Numbered from the stretch's first letter, positions 1 to 10,789 are shown. The stretch: DNA of 64,000 nt from Chaenocephalus aceratus (GCA_023974075.1 CM043791.1:18802299-18866298), one strand, 5' to 3'. Program-made: numbers and translations. The notes: generated by a model from the sequence alone, not told the origin.

Positions 1-400
1 ACGCATCAGTAAGCACGCGCTGGCTCCATCTGTCTGATCGCTGTGGCTCGTGTCAGTCTCATGCCGTTTATACGATTACATTTTCACTTATAAGAATTGT
101 CTTCACCATATCAAGGATTAGGATTTGAGATGTTTTCTTTTTTACTAGTTATAATACAACCTCAATACTTCTAACCTACAATTGTCGATATTATATATTT
201 GTAATACTTTTTAATGAAAATGACTAATCAGTATTGAACATGCTGCTACTATTTCTTATATGTATCTAAAACTTGATATAGTCAGCTATTGAACTCAATG
301 TGGTTTGAGTGAAAGAAGACAAAAAGGCAAATCATATCCATGTCTCATAAAGTTGCTGTAAAAGTCCTTTATATTCTGTACCCGCTTCAACAAAAGATCT
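1..400. other. Upstream intergenic, no gene seen
   Basis: AT-rich single-copy-looking DNA with no convincing open frame, RNA gene or repeat. It lies distal to the first conserved upstream block of hes2 copy 1. Confidence 0.5.
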
Positions 401-575
401 CTGTTCTCTCAGCTTGCACAGATGGATACCCACGCTGAAACCAGGACAAAAAGGTTTCCTAACCGAAGCCTCTCATGCACTTTTTCTGGGTTTTATCTCG
501 AAGGGCAGTTCCCAGACTCGACTTGATGGCAGTTATTTGGGGCCCCTTGGGGAAGGACGCGTGCGAAACAGCGTA
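401..575 (+). promoter_or_regulatory. Conserved blocks A and B upstream of hes2 copy 1
   Basis: Block A (401-470) aligns with 22001-22075 upstream of the second hes2 copy. Both contain TGCACAGATGG, which includes the proneural-type E-box CAGATG, followed by a TACC-N-ACGC-N-GAA pattern and then AACCG or TAACCG. Block B (539-564) shares GGGGCC and GGACGCGTGC with 22152-22172. CGCGTG is the reverse complement of CACGCG, a class C site bound by Hes/Hey proteins. A chance ORF at 414-671 overlaps the blocks and is not supported as coding. The conservation is read directly; the enhancer role is inferred. Confidence 0.6.
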
Positions 576-1090
576 GCCTGTTTCATGTTTGAAAAAAGAG
601 GGATGAAAAAAAACCCGAAAGACAGCTTGCAGCCGAAGAGCAGCGTCATATTAACCAAAATGATAGGATAATTTAAAACTATCTCTGTCTCAAATAAACT
701 GACATTACATTGACATTTCAGTGCTTCAAGTAAGTTCCCGCGCTTTTTAAAGCCTAAAGCCTTTAGGTTGAAAGTGCCTCAGTAAACAATTGCGTGCGTA
801 AATGTTGTGCGTAAAGTCGGTCTTTGCCGTATCTTAAATCTAGATAGTTTATTTGATGCCTTTGTGAATTCATAGTTGTAAGCCTTCCTTTTAAGCATGT
901 TGTTGCGTCGTGTGTACTTTGGTACACAGTCTGTTTTATTCGTACTAATGTATTGGTATATAACTGGGCCAAATGTGTCTGTGTGCTACCCAACATCCCC
1001 CCTCCTCGAAAAAAAGACAAAAAACGTAGCATGGTGCACATACATGATGAGGGGGTAAAAGAGGATGCTGATGGGAGCAGCAGCAGAGTG
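576..1090. other. Spacer between conserved blocks
   Basis: No gene recognised. Opposed frames around 763-1345 look like chance ORFs: they have no domain, use low-complexity residues and share the same DNA on both strands. Confidence 0.4.
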
Positions 1091-1098
1091 GTGCACCA

Positions 1099-1106
1099 GT
1101 GGGAAA
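1099..1106 (+). promoter_or_regulatory. Candidate RBPJ/Su(H) site
   Basis: GTGGGAAA matches the RBPJ (CSL) consensus through which Notch activates many hes genes. It stands alone about 1.2 kb before the ATG of hes2 copy 1. I found no exact counterpart at the same relative place in copy 2; the closest is GCGGGAAA near 23484. A single 8-mer can occur by chance. Confidence 0.35.
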
Positions 1107-1119
1107 CAGGGAAGTGTGT

Positions 1120-1130
1120 GTGTGTGTGTG
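1120..1130. repeat. Short GT microsatellite
   Basis: A short run of GT dinucleotides just before conserved block C. A similar GT run precedes block C of copy 2 near 23010. Confidence 0.5.
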
Positions 1131-1164
1131 GTGTGGAGAGACGGAAGATAGGCAGGAGAGGGGG

Positions 1165-1215
1165 AGGGGTTCCCATCTGTTGCGCGGTTGTGGCGCGTGC
1201 CGAACGCGTGAATCC
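1165..1215 (+). promoter_or_regulatory. Conserved block C upstream of hes2 copy 1
   Basis: CCATCTG (1173-1179; its E-box CATCTG is the complement of CAGATG) is followed by GTGGCGCGTGC (1190-1200) and a second CGCGTG at 1205-1210. The two CGCGTG hexamers start 11 bp apart, one DNA turn. The same arrangement with the same 11-bp phasing occurs at 23150-23183. CGCGTG/CACGCG is a known Hes/Hey binding sequence, so feedback repression by Hes dimers is a reasonable inference. Confidence 0.6.
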
Positions 1216-1519
1216 TACTGGCAGCTCACTGCACTGTGCCTGCTGTAATAGTCAGCAAAGGAGACAAGTATTTGAAGATGATGAAATAACTAAAATACAA
1301 TACATTTGTATTGAGTTTAAATGTAATCCCACAATGTTTAAATAGTTTTAAGAATGTTTTGTTCTATAACACTATGCCTATTCCTCTCCCTTTATATGCT
1401 TTGTTAAAACAGGCTCGTTACTGCATTACTCCTTTGTATTGATCAACTACACCCCTATTCCGCACACATACGCACCTCTCTGCGTCTGTTTTTACGTCAC
1501 TAAGTCTCCTCCCCCAGTG

Positions 1520-1610
1520 CTCCAGGTATACACTATTGTTGATATTGGAAACAAGCTGCTGATGGTCCACAAGCAGATGTTAATCCATACATAGCGTGGC
1601 TTGGGTATCT
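1520..1610 (+). promoter_or_regulatory. Conserved block D upstream of hes2 copy 1
   Basis: Four motifs in order recur at 23499-23608 before copy 2: CAGGTATA (1523-1530), ACTATTGTTG (1532-1541, with a Sox-like ATTGTT core), AGCAGATGTT (1572-1581, E-box CAGATG) and the identical 17-mer TAGCGTGGCTTGGGTAT (1592-1608). The composite of Sox-like site and proneural E-box is typical of neural progenitor enhancers. Function is inferred. Confidence 0.65.
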
Positions 1611-1619
1611 GGTTTATTA

Positions 1620-2110
1620 ATTGTAGGAATAGATTAGGCTTGTCACCTCAGAACCACTCGTCTGGTTGTTATTGTGGCTGGTTGGCGAATCATCCATAAG
1701 CATATAAAGTGACTAAATCTATGTCTCTATTCTCTATCATTATATTACTTTTGAATTGTTCATTTATAGTTCAACTTGGTACAAAAACGATGTATCTCAT
1801 TACACTTAAAAGTTCTTTAACCACATTTGCCGCTCAAATGTGTTACACGTTCGATACAAAATTATAAAAACAACCTAATAAACAGAAATATTGTCAATTT
1901 AGAAATAATACCAGACAAGTAAATCACACTCTTTGCTGTATTTTTTTTTATTACAAAAAGCTATCCGATACGACCTCTATCGGAAAAACGTCGTCGTCAT
2001 ATTGCTTGCATGCGTAATTGGATCTTGGAAAAACGTTAAAGCTTTACATTTTGAACGCGATATAGCGCAACATCATCACGAAGCTTCGCATACCAGCGGT
2101 GATCGCAGGG
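1620..2110. other. Promoter-distal spacer
   Basis: AT-rich, with no gene or repeat recognised. It runs up to the GC-richer proximal promoter of hes2 copy 1. Confidence 0.4.
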
Positions 2111-2119
2111 TCGCAACGG

Positions 2120-2320
2120 GGCCAGATGGTCCAGACAGGTCCCCAAGGCATCGCCCCCCTCATGTCAGACCCCCAACAGGATGGCTTGTGTTCCCTCCCC
2201 TCTGACGCGCCGGAGCCACATAAATAGGAGGCTCTCCAGCTCCGAGGCACACTTCAGCTCAGCAGCTCCAAGAGCAACTATCTCCCCTCAATAAGCAAAG
2301 CAACAAGCAACAACAACAAA
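2120..2320 (+). promoter_or_regulatory. Proximal promoter and 5' UTR of hes2 copy 1
   Basis: A TATA-like CATAAATAG lies at about 2219-2227, so transcription should start near 2250 and give a 5' UTR of about 70 nt ending in a CAACAACAACAAA leader. An E-box CAGATG at 2123-2128 sits 198 bp before the ATG. Copy 2 has the same hexamer 201 bp before its ATG. The 5' end was not determined experimentally. Confidence 0.6.
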
Positions 2321-3162
2321 ATGAGTCCCAGCATCACTACCGAGGCCGACCAGCCCCTCCCTGCCAGGTCCACCGTGGCCCAGAGAAAACAAGCCAACGA
2401 ACTGAGAAAGGTAAGAGAAGGACAGAAACTGTATAGCTCGTTTTGTTACTGGAAATGTTTTCTCATCTGACTCGTAAATGTGCAGCTGAATTAACGAGTT
2501 TTCCTAATTTCTTCCAGACTCTCAAGCCCTTGTTGGAAAAGAAAAGGCGTGCTCGTATCAACGACAGTCTGAGTCATTTGAAAAGTCTCATCCTTCCTCT
2601 GGTTGGCAAAGACAACGCTCGCTACTCCAAGTTGGAGAAAGCTGATATTTTGGAAATGACCGTCCGCTTCCTCAGAGACCTTCCTTCCACTCCTGTCAAA
2701 GGTACGCATCTTCCCTTGAACCATGATATGCTTTGCACGAACTATCATTTTTGAGATTATATTCTTCACATGAAAATCAAGTCATTAATCAACTGTCTTC
2801 TCCCTCCAGATTCCGCAGACAGTTACAGAGAAGGTTTCAAAGCCTGCCTCCAGCGCGTCTCCACTATGCTTCCCAAAACAAGCCTGGATCAAGACGCGTG
2901 TCAGCGGGTGAACGAATTCGTTCAGCAGTCCTCCTCCGCCACAGTCACCCCAACCTGCCTGAACTGCTGCCCTCAGAGCTCCAGGACTCTCCCTCAGATG
3001 CAACAGAAACTCATGAGCCTCAAATCCAGCTTCAGCTCCAGACTGGAGAGCCAGTCCCGCGGCAGCGGCAGCAGCAGCAGCAGCAGCAGCAGCGCAGTGG
3101 CTCCCAGCCGCGCACTGCCCGGCCCACAGGCAGTCAGCGCTGCCATGTGGAGACCTTGGTAG
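2321..3162 (+). CDS. hes2: Hes2-type bHLH-Orange-WRPW repressor, copy 1
   Basis: A nuclear transcriptional repressor of the Hairy/Enhancer-of-split family. Exons are 2321-2410, 2518-2701 and 2810-3162, all with GT-AG introns, giving 208 aa. The ATG is the first after the TATA box and opens a 30-codon exon parallel to that of copy 2. Visible domains are the basic region [14 protein letters not shown] (about 33-46, with the Hes-specific Pro34), the HLH to about residue 85, the Orange domain [12 protein letters not shown] onward (about 97-131), a CAG/AGC-encoded poly-Ser tract, and the C-terminal WRPW that recruits Groucho/TLE. This basic region resembles HES2 rather than HES5 (KPVVEKMRRDRIN), and adjacency to acot7 supports HES2. 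The loop intron present in copy 2 is missing here (D62-N63 are contiguous). The last exon is almost identical to that of copy 2. Which of the zebrafish-style names hes2.1 or hes2.2 applies is unresolved. Confidence 0.93.
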
Positions 3163-3630
3163 ATTAGGCGGACACTCATTACTTGTTATTTATTTTGTGA
3201 TGTTATTTATGCTATTTGTATTCCAATATAATAAGTCTTAGCAAATAAGAATTGTTGAAGATGCTGTACAATAATGTAATTCAGCATTTGGATCATTGTG
3301 TTCAATGCTAGAGAGCAGACGAGCACAGATCTTAAAGAAACGGAAGTCTAAGGGCTTTTTAAAATGCAATCCTCTTTGGGGTTTCAAAGATATGGGTTGT
3401 AGACAACACTTTTGTAAAACCCCAAGGGTTATTTTGTTTGAGGTTTGCACTATGGACTTAAAAGTATTTTGGTCTGTGCAAAAGAATAGTCTGTAAACAC
3501 TATGTGTTAAATAGGATTATATAGGCCTACTGTATATTTCTTTGACGTTATGAAAAAAAATATGTTTTACGACACTTCAAATGTTTTGTCATTGACACAA
3601 GCTTTTCAATAAATGTACATTTCTCGAATA
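3163..3630 (+). other. 3' UTR of hes2 copy 1 with poly(A) signal
   Basis: The AT-rich UTR after the TAG stop contains AATAAA at 3608-3613, so cleavage is expected near 3625-3635. Several ATTTA-type A/U-rich pentamers lie in the UTR, consistent with the short-lived mRNAs usual for hes genes; that last point is inference. Confidence 0.65.
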
Positions 3631-3724
3631 TGTTTGTGATGTTTGATCTTTTAATTTTGTGGTGGTCTGCGGATGTTGATTGAATCATTAAACCCTGACG
3701 TCTCAATAAGAGAAATCTCAGAAT

Positions 3725-3930
3725 ATGAAAGGAATGAAAAAGGCGCGCAAACGCATAAAGCCGCAGGTCACCCTGAGCCTATTGAGGCTCAGCAGCTGCT
3801 CTATTGTCTCACATGAGAGGCGCCCCTCTAGTTGCCGCCAAATTGGTGGGAAAAAGTTCGACTGGTTGTTTGAGTGGACACACACTGAGATGACTGCAGT
3901 TGTGAATTACAATGACAGATTTAACGTCAT
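3725..3930 (+). promoter_or_regulatory. Candidate 3' enhancer of hes2 copy 1
   Basis: A denser, GC-richer island in AT-rich DNA. It combines an E-box CAGCTG within AGCAGCTGCT (near 3791), CTATTGTCTC with a Sox-like core, and GGTGGGAAAA at about 3846-3855, a strong RBPJ-type site. An 84-codon open frame (3725-3979) has no recognisable domain and is probably incidental. I found no paralogous block after copy 2. Confidence 0.35.
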
Positions 3931-3989
3931 CAAAAAAAACGTGTTCCTGAGGACTTTTACCATAAGATTATTTAAGTAATTGTTTTTAG

Positions 3990-6248
3990 CCCATGTGATT
4001 GTAGCAAGTTTATACTTTTATTTTTTGTTTATAACTCGTGATCTGACTATTGTCACATGGTTATTCTCTATGTGCAGGCATACCGTGAATTCACCACATT
4101 TACTAAATAATTTCCTAGGCAACCTACTTCTGTTTCTCATTTTTATTCTGTATAAAGAATACACACATGATTGCACAACCTGAAGTTGATGTTTCTCAGT
4201 GCAGTTCTATTATGAAAAAAACACATTTGTTGCAAAAGAAAATGAGTTTCAGTATTATTTGATATACTTTAAACTCATGACTTTGTATAAGATACAATAA
4301 AGCATTATGCAGGTAAGCATATATATGGTGTCTGACATTTTGCCGAATAATGCAACACGGTACAATATTATTATTATTATTATAATCATCATAATGCCGG
4401 ATCCTTTTTCCATTGCATGGCTGTGTTGACTGTGATTAGGGCTCTCCTGTTTTTTTTTTAATCAAAAAAAAAAGAAGAAAAAAAGTAAAAAATTTTGGCC
4501 AGAAAGGTTATTTTTGGGGGATCAAGCCGATAGAGTTTAGAGTTCAAATACAGTAGCCTACTTTAGACATGTGCAGACCCAAAACGTATCAGTTCGGCTT
4601 CTTGGTTATAAATGGAAGTACTGGTGATTTATTCTCTGCAGCCAGTCAGGAGTACAATACATTCTATTAGTAATGTTATGTCTTGTTAAAATAATAAAAA
4701 CGGACTATTGCTTCCCATTTCACTTCTAAATGACTTATTCCAATTTGGTTTCTGACTCCTAACAGTTGATTTGACCAATCCCTGAGTTGTTAAGATAACA
4801 ACTGTCTACCTGAATGCACACAATTAGGTAGAGGCAATTCTTTTAAATGATAAAGTGCATAACATGTGAGTGCTGTGTCTGTATTGGGGGAAGAGCTCTA
4901 CGAGCCCTTAAAAGTCTAAAGAACCCCATCTTTAACAGTATCCCTTACATTTTGATAACTTTGGGAAACCAACGTTTTGCAAGGCCATCTCTGAAGGCAT
5001 TAGATACAAATGGATTTATGTGAAAAGAGGACATATGTTGTTAATACACTTTTATCCTTAACTTGTTGCCAAATTTGTATGATCAGTGTTGGAGATTGTG
5101 TGGACATCATTTAAAGCATGGCTGTAAATTCCAATTTAACCTTACGTGATGCAGTTACATTTGTTTCCATTATATGCTTTAAGTGAGTGTGCTTGCACTG
5201 CTTACCATGTCCATACTGCTCTGATTTGTGATACCCAGTATAGGAAAAACTCAAAATTATAATTTTGGCAATGTACTAATTTTAATGCAGTTATTTCACA
5301 AGACAAATGTTATTCCATCCAGCGCTTAAAATCCCCTTTTAGTAATGGTTGTATAAGGCAGACCTTTTTAGTCCAAAGTGATTTGGTTAGGGCAGCACTG
5401 AGACATACCAGGATGTTTAACATGAGTGCTGGTGTTAAGAAGCGTGACACTGGAAAATGTACCATATTCTCTCAGTGCATCAAAGTCGAGATAGATTTGT
5501 CTTGACTGGATAGGTATACTGATATATCATGAGTGTTAAAAGACGAAGTTTGCGGTTCAGTGGCAACAGTTAATAATACAAGCCAGAGGCAAAAATGCTT
5601 TTTAGTGCTGCGTGATAGAAAGAACTTTCTGGAATTGTATTAAATCGTATTCGTGCTGGTTGTCTCAAGAGTAATTTGACCAAGCTGGTGAATTTAAAAT
5701 CTACATTTAACAACTTCCTTTTCATTGTCTCAAACAAGTGTTGCCGAAACTCATTTTCCTCGTCAAGTGATATTGCGATACATGGGTTTTGATCAGATTT
5801 AGAGCTACGGACTAATACAAAACATTTTGTCAGTTATCTATTATAAATGTGTTTTGTTTTGTCCGTTGCAGGAAGAACCTTTTCAAGCATTTGTTCATGG
5901 ACTTTATAAAAAACTGTATACTCTCTCAAGAACATTTGATGTCTTTTCAGGTTGACTGTCAGACTGAACTGTGGTGAACTGACAAAACTAGTGGGTCACA
6001 TTAGGTAGGAAATGTATATAAGACTTATGATATTCTATTGGAAATGGTCATTGATAATGCATAGAACATGCTAAAGCACAGTGCTTTAAAGCATACATTC
6101 AAATGTATCTAAGGAAATTACTCACAAAACTGTAAAATAGCAAAGCTTACTCATATCACGAAATAGCAGGGAATCATGGCCATTAGTGCTGCCTGTTTTT
6201 GAGCAAACGTATGGAGTGAATTGTATTTGAAAAATATTTAGCAATACT
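3990..6248. other. Intergenic, no gene seen
   Basis: AT-rich DNA with a short ATT-type microsatellite near 4366-4383 and A-rich runs near 4450-4490. No domain-bearing frame or clear transposon end was recognised. Confidence 0.45.
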
Positions 6249-6250
6249 TA

Positions 6251-6912
6251 AAGGTACATCTCAATAAACTAGAATATCGTGGAAAAGTTGATTGATTTCA
6301 GTAATTCTATTTAAAAAGTAAAATTCATATATTATATAGACTAATTTGACAAAAAGTGAATTATTTCAACTATTTATTTATTTTAATCTTGATGATTTCA
6401 GCTTAATACAAATCCAAAATTCAATATCTCAGAAAATCTGAATATTGAAAAAAGTTCAATATTGTAGACTCACAGTGTCACACTCACAATCAGCTAATTA
6501 ACTCAAAACACCTGCAAAGGTTTACTGAGCCTTCAAATGGTCTCTCAATCTGGTTCAGTAGGCTTCACAATCATGGGGAAGACTGCTGACCTGACCGTTG
6601 TCCAGAAGACAGTCGTTGACACAGCCTCAAAAGGTCATTGCTAAAGAAGCTGGATGTCCACATAGTTGTATCCAAGCATATTCATAGAAATATGAGTGGA
6701 AGGAAAAAGTGTGGTAGGAAAAGGTGCACAAGCAATAGAGATGACCGCAGACTTGAGAGGATTGTCTAGCAAATGCCATTCAAAAATCTGGGGGAGCTGG
6801 GAGCTTCGCAAAGAGTGGACTGAGGCTAGAGTCAGTGCATCAAGAGCGACCACGCACAGACGTATCCTGGACATGGGCTACAAGTGTCGCATTCCTCGTG
6901 TCAAGCCACTCT
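6251..6912 (+). mobile_element. Tc1-like transposon, 5' half of a split copy
   Basis: The terminal inverted repeat begins at 6251 (AAGGTACATCTCAATAAAC), preceded by TA (6249-6250), and matches inverted the end at 16915-16991. A transposase start is visible at 6573 (MGKTADLTVVQK), but a stop follows within 25 codons. Later pieces in shifted frames still read as the transposase N-terminal DNA-binding region (for example the stretch ending YKCRIPRVKPL near 6912). The homology then stops. The catalytic C-terminal half resumes at about 16440, so the element is interrupted and also lacks its middle. Dead copy. Confidence 0.85.
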
Positions 6913-7383
6913 GAGGTGACACTATTTCAACGATGCAGATCAGAGTGTATTAGTGGATGAGTCTGTGTAACGCCACAAGTTGACCCTAACATACAAAACA
7001 CAAAGTTTGTTCAGGCAGCAAGGTTAACTAGAGAATGCAATTCCTGAAGAAATTGCTAGTGGCAATGCTTTCTGCTGAAAATCTGACGCTAAACTGCTAT
7101 GCTGAAATGTAATGTGTAAGAAGAAAGTGAAGAATTTAGATTGAAATGATACATGAGGGGGGTTGAATGTGTGATGATGAGAGAAGAAAATAAATTAAAA
7201 AGGCTTGGAAAAGCAGCAGAATATTTGAACTGCAAACTTTTGAACTAACTTGATGGTGAATGATCTGTCGCCATGCCAACGGCATTTGATGACATCCCAT
7301 AATACGCTTAGATGCGTTGATGGCTGCATCGTTACCAAACCTGTGAAGTTTTGGGGCGTTTGGAGCATTTTAATTGAAGTTGT
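6913..7383. repeat. Dispersed repeat, left part
   Basis: The start, with GATGCAGATCAGAGT and later GTTCAGGCAGCAAGGTTAA (about 6935-7030), recurs at 19255-19343 plus 19727-19735. A later segment with CATGCCAACGGCATTTGA (about 7273) resembles 14905-14930 on the far side of the DIRS element, so 6913-7383 and 14887 onward may be one repeat interrupted by later insertions. Family not recognised. Confidence 0.5.
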
Positions 7384-8108
7384 CTTTTCCTTTGTCTTTT
7401 CCTTTCCTTTTCTTATCAAGCTCCACATTTGTGGAATCAGCTTCCAGTTTGTGTTCGGTCGGCAGACACCCTATCCGTTTTTAAGAGTGCGCTTAAGACC
7501 TTCCTTTTTGATAAAGCTTATAGTTAGGGCTGATTAGATTCAGCCCCTAGTTTTGCTGATATAGGCTTAGTTTGTCGGGGGACATCTTACTTCTTCCTTC
7601 TCTCTGTCTATACCTGTGTACTCTCATGTTCCGATTAACCCAGCTTCCCCAAATGTCTTTCTTTTTGGTGTCTATATACGCTGGGATCCGGAGTCATGGA
7701 TGAACCTGCGGTCCTGTGTCCTGGATCGCGAGCGCTGGATCTTGAGTCGTGGCTGTGGTCCTGGATGGATATCCTCGTGGATTCATCTTCCTATTATACA
7801 CACATGCATTTCCAAACATTTGGACTACCTATGTTACAAATGTATTATCTTTTCAATTTACACACGGCATCTATTGCACGTCTGTCCGTCCTGGGAGAGG
7901 GATCCCTCCTCTGTTGCTCTCCCTGAGGTTTCTCCCATTTTCCCCTTTAAACTGGGTTTTCTTTGGAAGTTTTTCCTTGTACGATGTGAGGGTCTAAGGA
8001 CAGAGGGTGTCGTATTGTCATACTGATATTCTGTACACACTGTGAAGACCACTGAGACAAATGTAACATTTGTGATATTGGGCTATATAAATAAACATTG
8101 ATTGATTG
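7384..8108 (+). mobile_element. 5'-truncated LINE (L2/Maui-like 3' end)
   Basis: The sequence ends in the fish LINE-type tail GGGCTATATAAATAAACA followed by short GATT repeats. It is flanked by the 11-bp target-site duplication ATTGAAGTTGT (7373-7383 and 8109-8119), which shows a target-primed insertion. Only the 3' UTR and perhaps the very end of ORF2 are present. Open frames at 7616-8026 are remnants or chance. Clade assignment is from the tail style only. Confidence 0.7.
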
Positions 8109-8129
8109 ATTGAAGTTGTGAGAAAACCG

Positions 8130-8341
8130 TGTTCTCATTCATAACACTCCGTTCGATGTCTCACTATGGGATGCGCCTCATCGTGGAGCAAACAGAAGCA
8201 TCAATCTCATTACGCCAATCCTGATTGGCTGGTGATCTTGACGTCAGCGTCAGGGAATTCACCCCCTATAAGTAGCTTGCGCCACGACGCATGCATCATT
8301 CAAACACCTCTTCTCGCTTCAGAGCACATCTCTACAGTAGC
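8130..8341 (+). repeat. Left inverted terminal repeat of DIRS element
   Basis: It begins around GTTCTCATTCATAACACTCC and contains TCTCACTATGGGATGCGCC and a CCCCCTATAAGTAG segment. The reverse complement of 14640-14840 repeats this order with a few differences. The TATAAG inside the repeat may be the element's own promoter. Confidence 0.85.
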
Positions 8342-8696
8342 CGGGCAAGCTTCACTGTCCACAGACTGAACCCAAATACCCATTTTGGTCGACGGGCGCT
8401 CGCCGGCTACTCCTTCTGCTTTGCAGGAAGACGGTAGTACTAACGCCAGTTAGTATTAAAATCGACCTCGCCCTTCTCTTCCCCGGAAAGTAAGGTAGGT
8501 CCGATTTTTTGAAGCTAGCAGCACACCTGTTGCTAGCTCGCTCCCTCTCTACCGACACCACGGTAGCGAGGACGTTTTTTCTTTTCTCTCCTCCACGGAG
8601 GGGAAAAGGATTAAAAAGGAGCATACTGCCACACCAGTCAGTATTCTCCGAGAATAAAAGACCCACACCGTCCTTTTTCTCCGGATTAAGGACAAG

Positions 8697-8969
8697 GTGG
8701 TAATACCTTTTTCTCCCGTCCCACCTGTCGAGAGCGGGCCCTCTCCACGCCACGAGGCGACCAAGATGGACGCCCCTCTCCCTCACACCAGAGGAGTCAG
8801 GGACTCGGTGGCTCGACTCGGTGGCTCGACTCTGCGGCTGCGGGTTGAAGATCTCGGGCACAGACACACACCAGGTCTGTTCGTCCTGCCTCGCGAGGCG
8901 CGATCGACAACCCCGGCTCATGCGGACATTGTGTCCGCTTCACCGTTAAGAGCCTCCGCCGACGATTAG
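8697..8969 (+). pseudogene. Frame-broken 5' part of DIRS gag
   Basis: A zinc-finger-like cysteine/histidine segment (VCSSCLARRDRQ, then LCPLH in a neighbouring frame, near 8876-8945) resembles the N-terminal region of fish DIRS gag. It is separated from the main gag ORF by frame changes and a TAG at about 8967. Tentative. Confidence 0.35.
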
Positions 8970-9004
8970 CAAGACAAGCTAGCCTGTCGGAACAGGACCC
9001 CCCC

Positions 9005-10027
9005 ATGTCCATGGACCCGCCGGCCGGCAGTCAAGACACGGGGGCGTCCGCCACAGAGAGTGAACCCCTCTCCGTGTTGGTCTGGGGCTCATTATCCGCT
9101 ATGGCCACAGAACCGGAATCCCGCGCCCTGGCAGGCCGGGACCCGGTGACGACAAGACACGCGGGAACGGATTCCCGCGCTTTACCAAGCTGGGGCTCCC
9201 GGTTAGACCTCACCATCGAGCTGGACTACGAGGAGGACGAAGAGGAGGACGCCCTGGCGTTCCTCCTGTCCGAATCGGATGAACAGGAAGAGGACACCTT
9301 CATGTCACCGGCTCAGGCTGCAAAGCCTGAGGCAAGTGCTGCTCTCCCGGGCGATAGCGCACCAGCTTCGCCCGGTCTGAGCATGGACCTGCAGGCCGTG
9401 TGCAAACGCCTGCTCCGCTTGCCGCCCATGGAACTGCTGGTAGCGGCTCACCTTCTACCAAAGGTGGGCCCGTCACCAAGCAGGAACCCCACGCTGCCAG
9501 CAAAGTCGGACCGTTTTCAGTCAGCAATGACTGAAAAGTCCTACAAAGCTGCAGCGTTGTCCGCCAGGGCCCTGAATGTGTCCTCGCTGCTAACCGCCTA
9601 CCAAGCGGAGCTCTGCGAGGTCCTATCGGGTAACCCGGGGGCAGCCACTCTGGACGAGATGGCAGCGGTCACGGACATTTGTCTCCGTGTCCAACGCTGC
9701 GCCGTCCAGGCCACGGGCAAGGTAATGGGGATCATGGTGGTGCAGGAAAGAGCGAGATGGCTCAACCTCACCTCTCTCCCAGACCGGGAAAAGGAGGATG
9801 TGCTGGATATGCCCATTGTTCCCGAGGGAATTTCCATGCAAAGGAGGTGTGAGACGAAAAAGAGGGAGGACGAGGCACTCCACCTCTGCCTCCCTCGAAG
9901 GGTTCAGCCGCTGCTTTCGCAGCAGCAGTCCTCTGCCCAGGCTGCCTCGAACTCTGCTCGGTTTAAAGAGGCCGCAGCCCACCCCGAGTCCCCAGCACAG
10001 GCTGGAGACAAGGGCAAGCTGGCCTAG
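9005..10027 (+). CDS. DIRS gag-like protein (ORF1)
   Basis: A 340-aa open frame from ATG 9005 to TAG 10027. It has an acidic stretch (DYEEDEEEDALAF, about 75-87), a helical middle region (LRLPPMELLVAAHLL onward), and a DMPIVPEG motif near 268-275, which is typical of the capsid-like ORF of fish DIRS elements. The role would be RNA packaging in a cytoplasmic particle; this is known of Gag-like proteins generally and not shown here. Codon use is GC-rich compared with the flanking host DNA. The N-terminal part upstream appears frameshifted, so this is probably not a functional full-length product. Confidence 0.75.
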   Translation: MSMDPPAGSQDTGASATESEPLSVLVWGSLSAMATEPESRALAGRDPVTTRHAGTDSRALPSWGSRLDLTIELDYEEDEEEDALAFLLSESDEQEEDTFMSPAQAAKPEASAALPGDSAPASPGLSMDLQAVCKRLLRLPPMELLVAAHLLPKVGPSPSRNPTLPAKSDRFQSAMTEKSYKAAALSARALNVSSLLTAYQAELCEVLSGNPGAATLDEMAAVTDICLRVQRCAVQATGKVMGIMVVQERARWLNLTSLPDREKEDVLDMPIVPEGISMQRRCETKKREDEALHLCLPRRVQPLLSQQQSSAQAASNSARFKEAAAHPESPAQAGDKGKLA

Positions 10028-10789
10028 AAATTCTCCGGTTCCGGATGCAGCTCAGGCTCAGCCAACCCAGAATTTCGGCCAGCAGTTGAGGAAGAAGAAG
10101 CGAGCGGCGTGACAGCCCCTCCTTCTTCCCTCCGTGAATGTGTTGTCCCTCCGCCTCGAGAGATGCCTAAACACCATCCTCAAGTCCGCACAAACACATG
10201 TCACACATTGGTTGATCCTTCTGTCATAAAACATTTGCAGCTGACGCATCCAGGCTTCAGGCCGAGGGCGCAGCTCAAAATAATGAAAAGAAAATCAATA
10301 TAGCCAATAAACAGCCTGTCAATTGTTCCCCTTCTGAGAGCTGCTACGGCATCTCTCAAAAGGCGGATTAGTGACGGGTCTGTGAAGGCACGCGCAGTGC
10401 CGGTGTAGGTACCAGATGTGTTCGGGGTACCAGATGTGTTCGGGTGTATTTCCGTCGCATCCGTCATCCGTCATATCCGTCATATACTCACCTCCCTCTG
10501 CTCCCAGCGCTCTGCTGCCACACACCGGCCGTCTGCAGATCTGCAGCAGGAGGAACTCGGGACAGCTTGTTATGTGTGGGGTGCTATGGTGGGGTCCCAT
10601 GTACTTGTGCATATAAATAATGTTTCTAATTATTTACAATTAAAAAATATATATATTCTGCGTTACTTTAGCCAACACTTTTATAAGACCACTAGATTAG
10701 ATAATTACGAAATGTGTAGATAGAATACATATCTTTGAGGTTGTTATTTTGTCATTATGTTTAATGTTTTATTTACCTTTTTTTATATA

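Noticed and set aside
763..1345. Opposed 137- and 130-codon frames
   Set aside because: Both strands open over the same GT-rich DNA, no domain, and conserved block C lies inside.
2321..3162. Assignment of copy 1 to the HES5 group (her4/her12/her15)
   Set aside because: HES5-type proteins have KPVVEKMRRDRIN in the basic region. Here it is [13 protein letters not shown] and the neighbour is acot7, both pointing to HES2.
8352..8921. 189-codon frame on the - strand
   Set aside because: Antisense to the DIRS 5' region; a composition shadow with no domain.
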